DNA from: Sphingobium sufflavum
GTDB lineage: Bacteria; Pseudomonadota; Alphaproteobacteria; Sphingomonadales; Sphingomonadaceae
Assembly: GCF_021403115.1 (NCBI RefSeq)
Contig: NZ_JAJSSH010000011.1
Location: 1-64,000, forward strand
Direction: 5' to 3'
Length of the DNA: 64,000 nt
Position numbers and translations under genes: made by a program. Below, piece after piece: positions 35,301-42,556 of the stretch; the first letter of the stretch is position 1; each line of letters begins with the position of its first letter. The notes below the pieces were generated by a model that saw only the letters and a list, made by a program, of their open reading frames with translations, made no database searches and had not been told where the DNA came from.

Positions 35301-36545
35301 CACCGTCTGCCGGTTCGCCATGCTGGCGACGGGATTGGTGCAGATGATCCAGCACGCCTTGATGCGGCCCGCCGCCATCTCCTCGAACAGCGCCACGGTG
35401 CCGGGGACAATGTCGGTGCGCAACGTGCCCGGCGCTATGCCCCATGCCGCCTCCACAAAGGCGCGGTCCTCCGCACTGGTCGTCGCGCGCTGGCCCGGCA
35501 GGCCCGGCCCCATATACCCCATCTCCCGCCCGCCCATCGCATTGGGCTGCCCGGTCAGGGAGAAGGGGCCGCTGCCGGGGCGGCAGATGGCGCCGGTGGC
35601 CAGGTGCAGGTTGCAGATGGCGTTGGTGTTCCAGGTGCCATGGCTGCTCTGGTTCAGGCCCATGGTCCAGCAGCTAATCCATTCCTGCGCGTCGCCGATC
35701 ATCGCGGCGGCCGCGCGCAGGTCATCCTCCGCAATGCCGGTGATCGCGGCGACGGTGGCGGGCGGATAGTCCGCCAGGAAATCGGGCATCGCCTCCCACC
35801 CCTCCGTATGGGCGGCGATGAAGTCCGGGTCGGTCCTGCCGCCCTCCACCAGCAGGTGCAGCAGGCCGTTCAGCAGGGCCAGGTCGGTGCCGGGGCGCAC
35901 TTGCAGGAACAGGTCGGCCTTGTCGGCGGTCGCGTTGCGGCGCGGGTCCACGACGATCAGCTTCGCGCCCGCCTTCACCCGGTCCATCATCCGCAGGAAC
36001 AGGATCGGGTGGCAATCGGCCATGTTCGCTCCGATGACGAAGAACAGGTCGGCCTTTTCGAAATCCTGATAGGAACCGGGCGGGCCGTCCGCGCCGATGG
36101 ACAGCTTGTACCCGCTCGCCGCGCTGGCCATGCACAGGCGCGAGTTGGACTCGATATTGTTGGTGCCTATGAAGCCCTTGCACAGCTTGTTGGCGAGATA
36201 TTGCGCCTCCAGCGACATCTGGCCGGAGACATAGAAGGACACCGCGTCCGGCCCGTCCCGGTCGATGATGGCGCGCAGGCCCTGCGCGGTGCGGCTGATC
36301 GCGCTGGCCATGGGGATCACGCCCTGATCCGTGTCCCCTTCGATCCGCGCATAGGCGCTGTCCGCGCGCCCGGCGGCGGCGACGGGGACGTGCGCGCTGC
36401 TACCCTTGGTGCACAGGCGGCCGAAGTTGGCGGGATGGTCCTTGTCCCCGGAAACCTTGACGATCCGGCCATCCGCCACGTCCATCACTATGCCGCAGCC
36501 GACGCCGCAATAGGGGCACACGCTCTTGACGCTCTTCTTCGTCAT
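32352..36545 (-). CDS. Assimilatory nitrate reductase fused to a diflavin (CysJ-like) reductase
   Basis: The 1397-residue cytoplasmic protein combines a bis-MGD molybdenum nitrate reductase (about 1-720) with a sulfite-reductase-alpha-like electron input module (about 780-1397). The nitrate part has the [4Fe-4S] ligands Cys10, Cys13, Cys17 and Cys45 and the probable Mo ligand Cys138 (SNSRLCMAS). The reductase part has the diflavin lead-in segment (PFDPTRRHYVNGLLAGLF), a flavodoxin domain (WASQTGNAESFA), an FAD domain (RFYSIASSP) and an NADPH domain ending RRYVRDVY. One chain can therefore run NADPH to FAD to FMN to Fe-S to Mo, replacing a separate NasB-type reductase. ATG 36545 was chosen because it begins MTKKSVKSVCPYC. 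An attenuator-like leader precedes it. No nitrite reductase or nitrate transporter gene is nearby. Confidence 0.94.
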   Translation of the reverse strand: MTKKSVKSVCPYCGVGCGIVMDVADGRIVKVSGDKDHPANFGRLCTKGSSAHVPVAAAGRADSAYARIEGDTDQGVIPMASAISRTAQGLRAIIDRDGPDAVSFYVSGQMSLEAQYLANKLCKGFIGTNNIESNSRLCMASAASGYKLSIGADGPPGSYQDFEKADLFFVIGANMADCHPILFLRMMDRVKAGAKLIVVDPRRNATADKADLFLQVRPGTDLALLNGLLHLLVEGGRTDPDFIAAHTEGWEAMPDFLADYPPATVAAITGIAEDDLRAAAAMIGDAQEWISCWTMGLNQSSHGTWNTNAICNLHLATGAICRPGSGPFSLTGQPNAMGGREMGYMGPGLPGQRATTSAEDRAFVEAAWGIAPGTLRTDIVPGTVALFEEMAAGRIKACWIICTNPVASMANRQTVIAGLEAAELVIAQDAFLDTETNRYADIILPGALWAEAEGVMINSERNLTLMQQAVAPPGEAMPDWQIIARVACEMGYADAFSYASAAEVFAEIAGFWNPRTGYDLRGASHERLRDTPLQWPCPPEGAGDRNPIRYRNDGVSQTVRVDDDGARPAIAFPTERGRAFFLPRPHMDPAEMPDGTFPMVLNTGRLQHQWHTLTKTGKVPTLNKLNPGPFVEIHPEDALALGIADRDRVEVRSRRGNAVLPATVTDRVRPGNCFAPFHWNDVFGDHLAINAVTSDAVDPISLQPEFKFSAVALSRVSGPVEEAAPLPAPTQQETAPLPAGTDPAPIAVHQQAAVDAFMRVMGLAEGAVPHWNGAETSYLSGFSTALRSPDGRAVGGVPFLPDSAPFDPTRRHYVNGLLAGLFARSPAGVEMPAASERADAREIIILWASQTGNAESFAQSCRDRLVAEAHNVRLLPMDEVKPDDLRKARLTLLITSTFGDGDAPDNGEGFWSLLNRDGAPSLDSLPFAVLALGDSSYGQFCGFGRKLDARLAALGGVRTMERVDCEPDFEESGKAWLDGIIARLAEEGPAPGGGGDSDKDGDKGGDMALPASPAGSDTPLVAAVPGFTRKTPLLAPFVRNNLLSGAGAQKEVRQFGFAIADTGFDYAAGDALGVWPVNCPALVEEILTLLDLRGDAMVTIKDRGDMALSAAMTDHWDIAKLTRNFLELVAERAPSAGFAPLLDPARKGEFDQWLWGRQIADVLRETGVAMDIADLSAILRPLQPRFYSIASSPKAQAGEVQLTVSTIRYDCRGQRRKGVCSTFLADRAEGERVGLFLQPSAHFHPPADLSRPIIMVGPGTGIAPFRGFLYERQATGATGANWLFFGEQHAGTDYYYRDEIEAWRHSGHLNRLDTAFSRDQAEKIYVQNRMIEEGADLWRWLEAGAHFYVCGDASRMAKDVDGALKQIVARHGGMKADQADDYVAQMAQERRYVRDVY

Positions 36546-36562
36546 GTCCCGGTCTTCAGCCC

Positions 36563-36611
36563 AAAAAAAAGCCGCCACCGACCTGTGCCCGAAAGCACTG
36601 GTCGATGGCGG
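36563..36611 (-). terminator. Terminator in the nitrate reductase leader (probable attenuator)
   Basis: On the minus strand gccgccatcgacc (from 36611) pairs with ggtcggtggcggc (to 36571), with an inner gtgc/gcac stem, and is followed by eight T residues (36570-36563). It ends only about 18 bases before the nitrate reductase start and points toward that gene, so it must be read through for expression. Confidence 0.85.
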
Positions 36612-36626
36612 CGTTGCCTATGGTCG

Positions 36627-36674
36627 CACCCCTTGCGGGGTCGTCTGGACCGGCACCCCTCCATTGGAGTGCCC
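36627..36674 (-). promoter_or_regulatory. Candidate ANTAR-type (NasT/NasR) antitermination leader hairpins
   Basis: On the minus strand an 8-bp stem at 36652-36673 encloses the hexaloop AATGGA, with A at loop position 1 and G at position 4, the known signature of RNA hairpins recognised by ANTAR antiterminators. Ten bases later a second hairpin (accc c-gcaa-g gggt, 36628-36641) follows, then the terminator at 36563-36611. Two hairpins plus terminator is the layout of nas leaders controlled by NasR or NasT. The second hairpin has a GCAA loop and lacks the A1/G4 hexaloop, so the match is partial. No NasT or NasS gene is in the window. Confidence 0.55.
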
Positions 36675-36732
36675 GTCGTGAATGTCAGCTCATATTTTGC
36701 GGGACATCGGGCCGCGGTGCAAGCGATTCTTT

Positions 36733-36743
36733 TTGCACTGCAA
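36733..36743. promoter_or_regulatory. Short perfect palindrome upstream of the nitrate reductase leader
   Basis: ttgca-c-tgcaa is a perfect inverted repeat located about 190 bases before the nitrate reductase start, in a likely promoter area. A sigma54-like GG/GC pair nearby (minus strand, ggcatattgttgc) has 9 rather than 10 bases between the dinucleotides, so I do not call a sigma54 promoter. A regulator site is possible. Confidence 0.3.
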
Positions 36744-36779
36744 CAATATGCCGGGAGAGAGTCAGGATGAGGGGAGGGA

Positions 36780-38165
36780 TCAGGCCGCGCGGATTGCGGC
36801 GCTGCCCGCCACCACCTCCAGCGGCTGCACCACCAGCGTGGCACGGTCATGGCCCACCGCCAGGTCCAGCACCTGTCCGGCGCGCACCTGGATCGGCTGC
36901 GGGAAGCTGTGCAGCACCTGCAACCAGCCGCCGTCGCTATACCCGTCAGGGTGGTTGTCGAAGGTCACGCCCTCGGCCAGGTCGACATGCATCCACTGGA
37001 CGATGCCCGTGGCCATGCCATCCTCCAGCACGGGGATGCTCAGGATATGCAGGTCGCTCTCGTGGCGACGCTGGGTCAGGTCGACACGGACCAGTTCCAC
37101 ATCCTTCGACAGGCGGCGCCAGTCGGTCATCGTGCCATGGATGGGCAGTTTCTGCGCGGCAAAGGCGCCAAAGCGGGAGACGTTGAAGCCCGACACCTGA
37201 TCGACGAAGCTGTATCCGGCGAGCACGTCGCTCTCCACCAGACAGCCGATGGCGCTGGCGGCGCGCGGGATGATGATCGCGTCCGGCTTGAGCAGGCGGG
37301 CATGGGCGTCCTCGAACGTGTCCAGCACCGCCTCGGTCAGCAGGTCGCTCGACAGGATTTCGGAGACGAGGATGTCCGCCTTTGCGGGCAGTTCGACACC
37401 GACCTGCAATTCGGTGGAAGGCTGGGCGAAGATGGTGATCTGGTCGGCATAGCCGTTATCGGCCACGATCTTCTGCGCCATGTCGGCGATGATCGGCACG
37501 ATTTCGCACGCCACCACCGATTCCGCACCCGCGCGGGCCGCCATCATGGACAGCAGGCCGCTGCCGGTGCCGATGTCCAGCACCTGCGCGTCGGAACCGA
37601 CCGTCGCGATGGCCGCCTTGATCGCCGCTTCGAACGCATCGTTGCGGCGCACGTCGTTCATCATGGGGACGTGCCAGAAGGGCACCTGCTCCGCGCCCAG
37701 TCGGCGCAACTGGTGGCGAACATGGACATTTTCCGGTTGCAGGTCGAGCGCGCGCTGGAACTCGCGCAGCGCCTCCCGCTTGCGCCCGGCGTTGGAGAGC
37801 ATGACGGCCAGGTTGTTGGCCGCGACCGGATTTTCGGGGTCGGTGCGGCAGGCATGTTCCATGCTGACGATCGCCTCGTCCGTCTGGCCAAGGCGATTGA
37901 GGATCAGCGCCATTTCATGATGGGCGACGGCATGATCCGGCTCGACCGCCAGCAAGGCGTTCCACTGCTCCATCGCCTCCTCGACCGCGTCGAGCTGCGC
38001 CAATATGCCGGCCAGGATGGGGCGGACCTCGGTCACGCGATAGCCCTGTTCGATCACCATCCGGTATCGCGGGGCCGCCGCCGCCAGATTCCCGGCGGAC
38101 TGAAGTTCCATGGCTTCGTGCAGCACGCGCCTCGCCGCGGCGATCTCATTCTCAATGCTCGACAT
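36780..38165 (-). CDS. TPR protein with arginine-methyltransferase-like (PRMT) domain
   Basis: The 461-residue protein starts with about four TPR repeats (about 12-155), for example NPVAANNLAVMLSNAGRKREAL. A class I SAM-dependent methyltransferase domain follows, with motif I VLDIGTGSG at 195-203 and acidic residue Glu221. The segment SEILSSDLLTEAVL places Glu269 and Glu278 nine residues apart, as in the double-E loop of protein arginine methyltransferases, and HVPMMNDVRRNDAF resembles the PRMT7/PRMT9 entry motif. TPR plus PRMT recalls animal PRMT9. The usual THW loop was not found. Substrate unknown; a small-molecule or ribosomal-protein methylase is an alternative. It is not coupled to neighbouring genes. 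Confidence 0.78.
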   Translation of the reverse strand: MSSIENEIAAARRVLHEAMELQSAGNLAAAAPRYRMVIEQGYRVTEVRPILAGILAQLDAVEEAMEQWNALLAVEPDHAVAHHEMALILNRLGQTDEAIVSMEHACRTDPENPVAANNLAVMLSNAGRKREALREFQRALDLQPENVHVRHQLRRLGAEQVPFWHVPMMNDVRRNDAFEAAIKAAIATVGSDAQVLDIGTGSGLLSMMAARAGAESVVACEIVPIIADMAQKIVADNGYADQITIFAQPSTELQVGVELPAKADILVSEILSSDLLTEAVLDTFEDAHARLLKPDAIIIPRAASAIGCLVESDVLAGYSFVDQVSGFNVSRFGAFAAQKLPIHGTMTDWRRLSKDVELVRVDLTQRRHESDLHILSIPVLEDGMATGIVQWMHVDLAEGVTFDNHPDGYSDGGWLQVLHSFPQPIQVRAGQVLDLAVGHDRATLVVQPLEVVAGSAAIRAA

Positions 38166-38341
38166 GGTGTATCCCTTGCAGCCCGTGTCATCAGACCCGT
38201 TGCTGCCGTTATTGAGGGATATGGTTAATTCGGAGTAACCATGGCGCGCCGGATTAAAGTTTTTGTCAGGCCGGTCGTTATGGAGAGATTCGGCGCGCGC
38301 CGGGGCGTTGGGTGGTCTATTCTATAACCCATTGATATATA

Positions 38342-38429
38342 TGGCGGAAAGGGTGGGATTCGAACCCACGGATACTTGCGCATCGGCGGTTTTCAAGACC
38401 GCTGCAATCGACCACTCTGCCACCTTTCC
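38342..38429 (-). tRNA. tRNA-Ser (anticodon UGA)
   Basis: The minus strand folds as a class II tRNA. The acceptor stem GGAAAGG pairs with CCTTTCC, followed by discriminator G and an encoded CCA. The anticodon arm GCGGT-CTTGAAA-ACCGC gives anticodon TGA, reading UCA serine codons. A long variable arm (GATGCGCAAGTATC) and the T arm GTGGGTTCGAATCCCAC are present. The 88-base length fits serine tRNA. Confidence 0.96.
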
Positions 38430-38620
38430 GTGGATCGCGGGGCGGGCGCTGCTGTTCGTCGGGGCGCGCCGCCGGTCCGCGATGCCCGTCGCTAGAACAT
38501 CTGGCGCGGCGGGAGCAAGGTGAAAAGGGCGATGAGGGCCGTCTCCTGCACAAATTGGCGCATCGACGGCGGGGAGGGGTTCCGTGACGGCGCAAAGCCG
38601 TGCAAACTGGCGGGATGATG

Positions 38621-39697
38621 ATGAACCCGGCCCGCCTGACGAGACAGATACGCACCATCGCCGCCTGCCTGATGCTGTTCGGCATCAGCGCGGCTGACGC
38701 ACAGGGACCATTTGCGGCGACGCGTGGCAGTGGCGTTGCGTCCTCCGACAGCGCCTTCTCCGCCTATCTGGCGCAGGTGCGCGGGCGGGCGCTGGCGCAG
38801 GGCGTGCGGTCCGCCACGCTGGATTCGGCCTTCTACGGCCTCACCCCCAACCCCCGCGTGATCACGCTGGATCAGGGACAGCCCGGCGGCAGCTTCGATT
38901 CGGCCATTCCCGCCTTCGAACCCTATCGCGTCAAGCATGTCGATGCCGCGCGCATCCGGCGCGGGCGCACCGCCTATGCGGCCAATCGCGGCAAGCTGGG
39001 CGCGATCGAGCGGGAGACCGGCGTGCCGGAGGCGATCATGGTCGCCATTTACGGGCATGAGACCAATTATGGCTCCTACACCGGCGATTTCGACCTGATC
39101 CGGTCGCTGGCGACCCTGGCCTATGAGGGGCGGCGGCGCGACCTGTTCGAACCGGAACTGATCGCGGCGCTCAAGATGCTGGACCGGGGCGTGCCGCGCG
39201 CGCGCCTCGTCGGCAGCTATGCGGGCGCGACCGGCTATCCGCAGTTCTTGCCGTCCGTCTATCTGCGCGTGGCCCGCGACGGGGACGGGGACGGGCGGGT
39301 GGACATATGGTCCAGCGAGGCGGATGCGCTGGCCTCCATCGGCAATTATTTCGTGAAGGCGGGCTGGCGGCCGGGCGAGCCATGGGGCGTCGCCGTCGCG
39401 GTTCCCGCCGGGCTGGACCGGGCGCGGATCGCCAATCGCACGGCGGCCCCGCGTTGCCCGCGCGTGATGGAACGGCACAGCCGCTGGCTGACCATGGCGG
39501 AATGGCGCGCGCTGGGCGTCGCACCGGTGGGCGGTCGCTCGCTGCCCGATACGGCGCTGGCCACGCTGCTGGAACCGGACGGGCAGGGCAGGACCGCCTA
39601 TCTGCTGACCAGCAATTACCGGGTGATCCTCGATTATAATTGCTCCAATTTCTATGCGCTTTCCGTGGGGTTGCTGGCCGATGCCGTTGCGAATTGA
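38621..39697 (+). CDS. MltB-family lytic murein transglycosylase
   Basis: The 358-residue exported enzyme cleaves the glycan strand of peptidoglycan with formation of 1,6-anhydro-MurNAc. A signal peptide ends near ADA (about 27). The catalytic glutamate is Glu147 in AIYGHETNYG, followed by family segments DLIRSLATLAYEGRR, GSYAGATGYPQFLPS and DIWSSEADALASIGNYF. Three consecutive ATGs (38615, 38618, 38621) occur; the third has GGCGGG six bases upstream. It leads a cell-envelope gene set with the RlpA-like and D,D-carboxypeptidase genes and overlaps the next gene. Confidence 0.9.
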   Translation: MNPARLTRQIRTIAACLMLFGISAADAQGPFAATRGSGVASSDSAFSAYLAQVRGRALAQGVRSATLDSAFYGLTPNPRVITLDQGQPGGSFDSAIPAFEPYRVKHVDAARIRRGRTAYAANRGKLGAIERETGVPEAIMVAIYGHETNYGSYTGDFDLIRSLATLAYEGRRRDLFEPELIAALKMLDRGVPRARLVGSYAGATGYPQFLPSVYLRVARDGDGDGRVDIWSSEADALASIGNYFVKAGWRPGEPWGVAVAVPAGLDRARIANRTAAPRCPRVMERHSRWLTMAEWRALGVAPVGGRSLPDTALATLLEPDGQGRTAYLLTSNYRVILDYNCSNFYALSVGLLADAVAN

Positions 39698-40697
39698 TGA
39701 TGGGGTCCGGCGGGCCGGACGGTTCGCCCTGCGTGCCTGCGCTCTCCCTGTTTTTGCCCTCTATGCCTGCGCCCTGATCCCCGCCGTCGCACTGGCGCAG
39801 CCGGACCAGGCCGGCGAACCGCCCCGGTCACGCCCGTCATCGCGTCCCTCCCTCGACGAGGTCGGCTATGCCGGTGTGGGTGATCCGGGCGGTGCGCCCG
39901 GCGCCATCCTCGCCACCCATGGCAGCCTGCCGGTGGCCAGCTTTGCGGAGGTGACATCGCTCGCCACCGGACGGACGATCCTGGTGCGGATCGGCGCGCA
40001 GGGGCCTGTCCCCGGCGGCCGGGTGCTGGACCTGTCCTGCGCCGCCGCCCGCCAACTGGGCCTTGCGACCCTGCCCGCGCCGGTCCGCGTGCGCCGCGTC
40101 TATCCGCCGGATCAGGAACAGGTGCAGCTGGGCGATGGCAAGGCGGTGGCCGAGCGGCTTGCCTCCCCGCCGGGCCTGCTGTCCGCGCTCCGCCGCAAAT
40201 TGCCCGCCGCCCCGCGCGGGGGAAGCCGCGATCTGGATTGCGGGCTGGCGTCGCCGCCTGCGGTCGTCGCCGAAGGCGCGCATTGGGGGGAGAGGGCCGC
40301 CGCCGGACCATCCCAGACCACCAAAACGGCCCAGCCCGCCCGCACGGTAAAACCTTCCAAACCGCCGCGTGCAAAGCCCGCCCCGCTTCCCGCGCCCGTG
40401 GCGGACGCACCCCGGCCCGCACCGTCACAGCCCGCGCGCCCACTTGCGCAACCCGCCCGCCCGGACGAACCCCGCGCGAAAGGCCCCGCCTTCGCCATTC
40501 AGGTCGCGGCCCTCTCCGACCGGGGCCGGGCCATGGCGCTCGCCCGGTCGCTCGGCGGCTATGTGCAGGGGGCGGGCGGCATTTCCCGTGTTCGCAAAGG
40601 CCCTTACTCCTCCGAAGCCGCCGCCCGCGCCGCCTTGCCGAATATCCGCGCGAAGGGCTTTGCAGACGCCCATGTGGTGCCTAATGAGGGCCGCTGA
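39681..40697 (+). CDS. RlpA-like protein with degenerate double-psi barrel and SPOR domain
   Basis: The 338-residue exported protein has a signal or anchor (about 15-40, ALYACALIPAVALAQ), an RlpA-type double-psi beta-barrel segment (SFAEVTSLATGRTILVRIG ... VLDLSCAAARQLGL), a long Pro/Ala linker and a C-terminal SPOR domain (about 265-338) that would bind denuded septal glycans. In active RlpA enzymes the barrel carries NDRGPF; here it reads GAQGPV, so a catalytic Asp is missing, and the N-terminal WYG part is also absent. It is therefore likely a non-catalytic septal factor. The start overlaps the end of the MltB-like gene. Confidence 0.75.
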   Translation: MPLRIDDGVRRAGRFALRACALPVFALYACALIPAVALAQPDQAGEPPRSRPSSRPSLDEVGYAGVGDPGGAPGAILATHGSLPVASFAEVTSLATGRTILVRIGAQGPVPGGRVLDLSCAAARQLGLATLPAPVRVRRVYPPDQEQVQLGDGKAVAERLASPPGLLSALRRKLPAAPRGGSRDLDCGLASPPAVVAEGAHWGERAAAGPSQTTKTAQPARTVKPSKPPRAKPAPLPAPVADAPRPAPSQPARPLAQPARPDEPRAKGPAFAIQVAALSDRGRAMALARSLGGYVQGAGGISRVRKGPYSSEAAARAALPNIRAKGFADAHVVPNEGR

Positions 40698-40751
40698 ATC
40701 CTTGGTCCTATCATCCTTGGCCCTATCCCCCCTTTGTTGCTGGACGAACCC

Positions 40752-41927
40752 ATGACGTTCTCACCCCGACCAATTGCCCTGTTTCTGGCCGCCGTGGCTG
40801 TTTCGACCAGCGCCTTTGCGGTGCAGGCCCCTCCCTATGACTCGGTGGCGCCGGTCGCCTATATGATCGACCTGTCGTCGGGCAAGGTGCTGTACAGCCG
40901 CGACGCGGATCGCCAGATCCCGCCTGCGTCCATGGCAAAGATGATGACGACCCATGTCGCCTTTCGCCTGATCCAGCAGGGCAAGCTGAAGCTCGACACC
41001 AAATTCACCGTGCGCCCGGAAACATGGGCGCGCTGGCACGGTCCCGCCGCCGGATCGACCATGTTCCTGAGCGTCAATGAACAGGTGTCGGTCGAGAATC
41101 TGCTGCACGGCATCGTCACCCTGTCCGGCAACGACGCCTGTGTCGTGCTGGCGGAGGGCATTGCCGGGACGGAGGAAGCCTTTGTTCAGATGATGAACGA
41201 GGAGGCCCGCCGCATGGGCCTGAAGAACAGCCGGTTCGGCACGTCGAACGGCTGGCCGGACGAGGGGCGGACGCAGGTGACGGCCCGCGATCTCGCCACC
41301 ATCGCCCGCGCTACGCTGGAGGAGACGCCGGACCTCTACAAGCGTTTCTACGCCACCCGCTCCTTCACCTGGGGCCGCACCATGGGCGGTGCGGACATCA
41401 CGCAGGGCAATCGCAACCCGATCCTGGGCAAGATCGCCGGAGCGGACGGGCTGAAGACCGGCCATACGGAGGAGGCCGGTTTCGGCTTCACCGGATCGGC
41501 GGAGCAGAATGGCCGCCGTCTCGTCATGGTCGTCGCGGGCCTGCCCACCTTCAACAGCCGCATCACCGAATCGGTGCGCTTCATGGATTGGGGCTTCAAG
41601 GCGTGGCGCGCCGTGCCCCTGTTCAAGAAGGGGGCGGAGGTCGAGACGGCGGAGGTGCAGGGCGGCAGCGACCGCACCGTCGCGCTGGTCGCGCCCCGCA
41701 ACCTCGCCATGACCCTGCCCGTGTCCGCGTCGGATCAGGTGAAGGTCAGCGTCGTCTATGACGGTCCGATCAAGGCGCCCATCGCCAAGGGGCAGCAGAT
41801 CGCCGAACTGGTCGTGCGCACCAATGACGGCGAGACGCAGACCATGTCGCTGGTCGCGGGCGCGGATGTGGAGGAAGCGGGCATCTTTGGCCGTCTGTGG
41901 AACGGCATCCGGTCGCTGTTCGGATGA
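40752..41927 (+). CDS. D-alanyl-D-alanine carboxypeptidase (PBP5/6 family)
   Basis: This 391-residue penicillin-binding protein trims the terminal D-Ala from peptidoglycan pentapeptides. The active-site motifs are S60-M-A-K63, S125-G-N127 and K235-T-G237. A signal peptide ends near AFA (23), and the C-terminal region (about 280-391) has the PBP5-associated domain and an amphipathic tail (AGIFGRLWNGIRSLFG) for membrane attachment. The ATG at 40752 precedes the signal peptide directly; a TTG at 40734 is less likely. The stop overlaps the tmk start. Confidence 0.94.
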   Translation: MTFSPRPIALFLAAVAVSTSAFAVQAPPYDSVAPVAYMIDLSSGKVLYSRDADRQIPPASMAKMMTTHVAFRLIQQGKLKLDTKFTVRPETWARWHGPAAGSTMFLSVNEQVSVENLLHGIVTLSGNDACVVLAEGIAGTEEAFVQMMNEEARRMGLKNSRFGTSNGWPDEGRTQVTARDLATIARATLEETPDLYKRFYATRSFTWGRTMGGADITQGNRNPILGKIAGADGLKTGHTEEAGFGFTGSAEQNGRRLVMVVAGLPTFNSRITESVRFMDWGFKAWRAVPLFKKGAEVETAEVQGGSDRTVALVAPRNLAMTLPVSASDQVKVSVVYDGPIKAPIAKGQQIAELVVRTNDGETQTMSLVAGADVEEAGIFGRLWNGIRSLFG

Positions 41928-42556
41928 GCGGGAGCGCCGGGCGCTTCATCACGCTGGAGGGGGGCGAGGGCGTTGGCAAGTCCACCCAGGCCCGCCTGTT
42001 GCAGGAGGCGCTGAAGACACGCGGCATCAACGCGCTGCTGACCCGCGAACCGGGCGGCAGCGGCGGTGCGGAGATGATCCGGGAGCTGCTGCTGGGCGGT
42101 GACGAGGAACGGTGGAGCGTGCGGAGCGAGGCGCTGCTGTTCGCGGCGGCGCGCGCCGACCATATCCGCCGGACGATCAAGCCCGCGCTGGCCGTGGGCC
42201 GCTGGGTCATCTGCGACCGGTTCATCGACTCCAGCCGCGCCTATCAGGGCGGGGCGGGGCTGGTGGCGGACGACGACATCATGGCGCTGCACCAGTTCGG
42301 CAGCCGCGGCCTGATGCCCGACCGCACCATCCTCCTGACCCTGCCCATCGACGAGGCCGCGGAGCGCATCCGCAAGCGCGACGGCGACAGCAGCGACCGG
42401 ATCGGCAGCCGGTCGGACGATTATCATCTGGAGGTCGCGTCTGTCTTCCTGACCATTGCGCAGGCGGAACAAAAACGGGTGCGCATGGTCGATGCGCTGG
42501 GCACGGTGGACCAGGTGTCCGGTCGCGTGCTGTCCGCCATTGCCGACCTGTTGTGA
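41924..42556 (+). CDS. tmk: Thymidylate kinase
   Basis: Tmk phosphorylates dTMP to dTDP, an essential step for DNA synthesis. The 210-residue protein has the P-loop EGGEGVGKST, the DR(Y/F)-type motif CDRFIDSSRAYQG and a Lid region with RKRDGDSSDRIGSR. The ATG overlaps the carboxypeptidase stop (ATGA), and its own stop shares a base with the holB start (TGATG). The tmk-holB pairing is widely conserved. Confidence 0.96.
   Translation: MSGSAGRFITLEGGEGVGKSTQARLLQEALKTRGINALLTREPGGSGGAEMIRELLLGGDEERWSVRSEALLFAAARADHIRRTIKPALAVGRWVICDRFIDSSRAYQGGAGLVADDDIMALHQFGSRGLMPDRTILLTLPIDEAAERIRKRDGDSSDRIGSRSDDYHLEVASVFLTIAQAEQKRVRMVDALGTVDQVSGRVLSAIADLL

Noticed and set aside
36690..36760. Sigma54 promoter for the nitrate reductase gene
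   Set aside because: The best GG/GC pair has 9 instead of 10 intervening bases and the flanking consensus is poor.
36849..38228. Long plus-strand frame over the TPR-methyltransferase gene
   Set aside because: The composition is His/Arg/Gln/Asp-rich without any family pattern, and the minus-strand gene has clear motifs.
38263..38523. 86-residue plus-strand frame
   Set aside because: It reads through the tRNA-Ser gene on the complementary strand.
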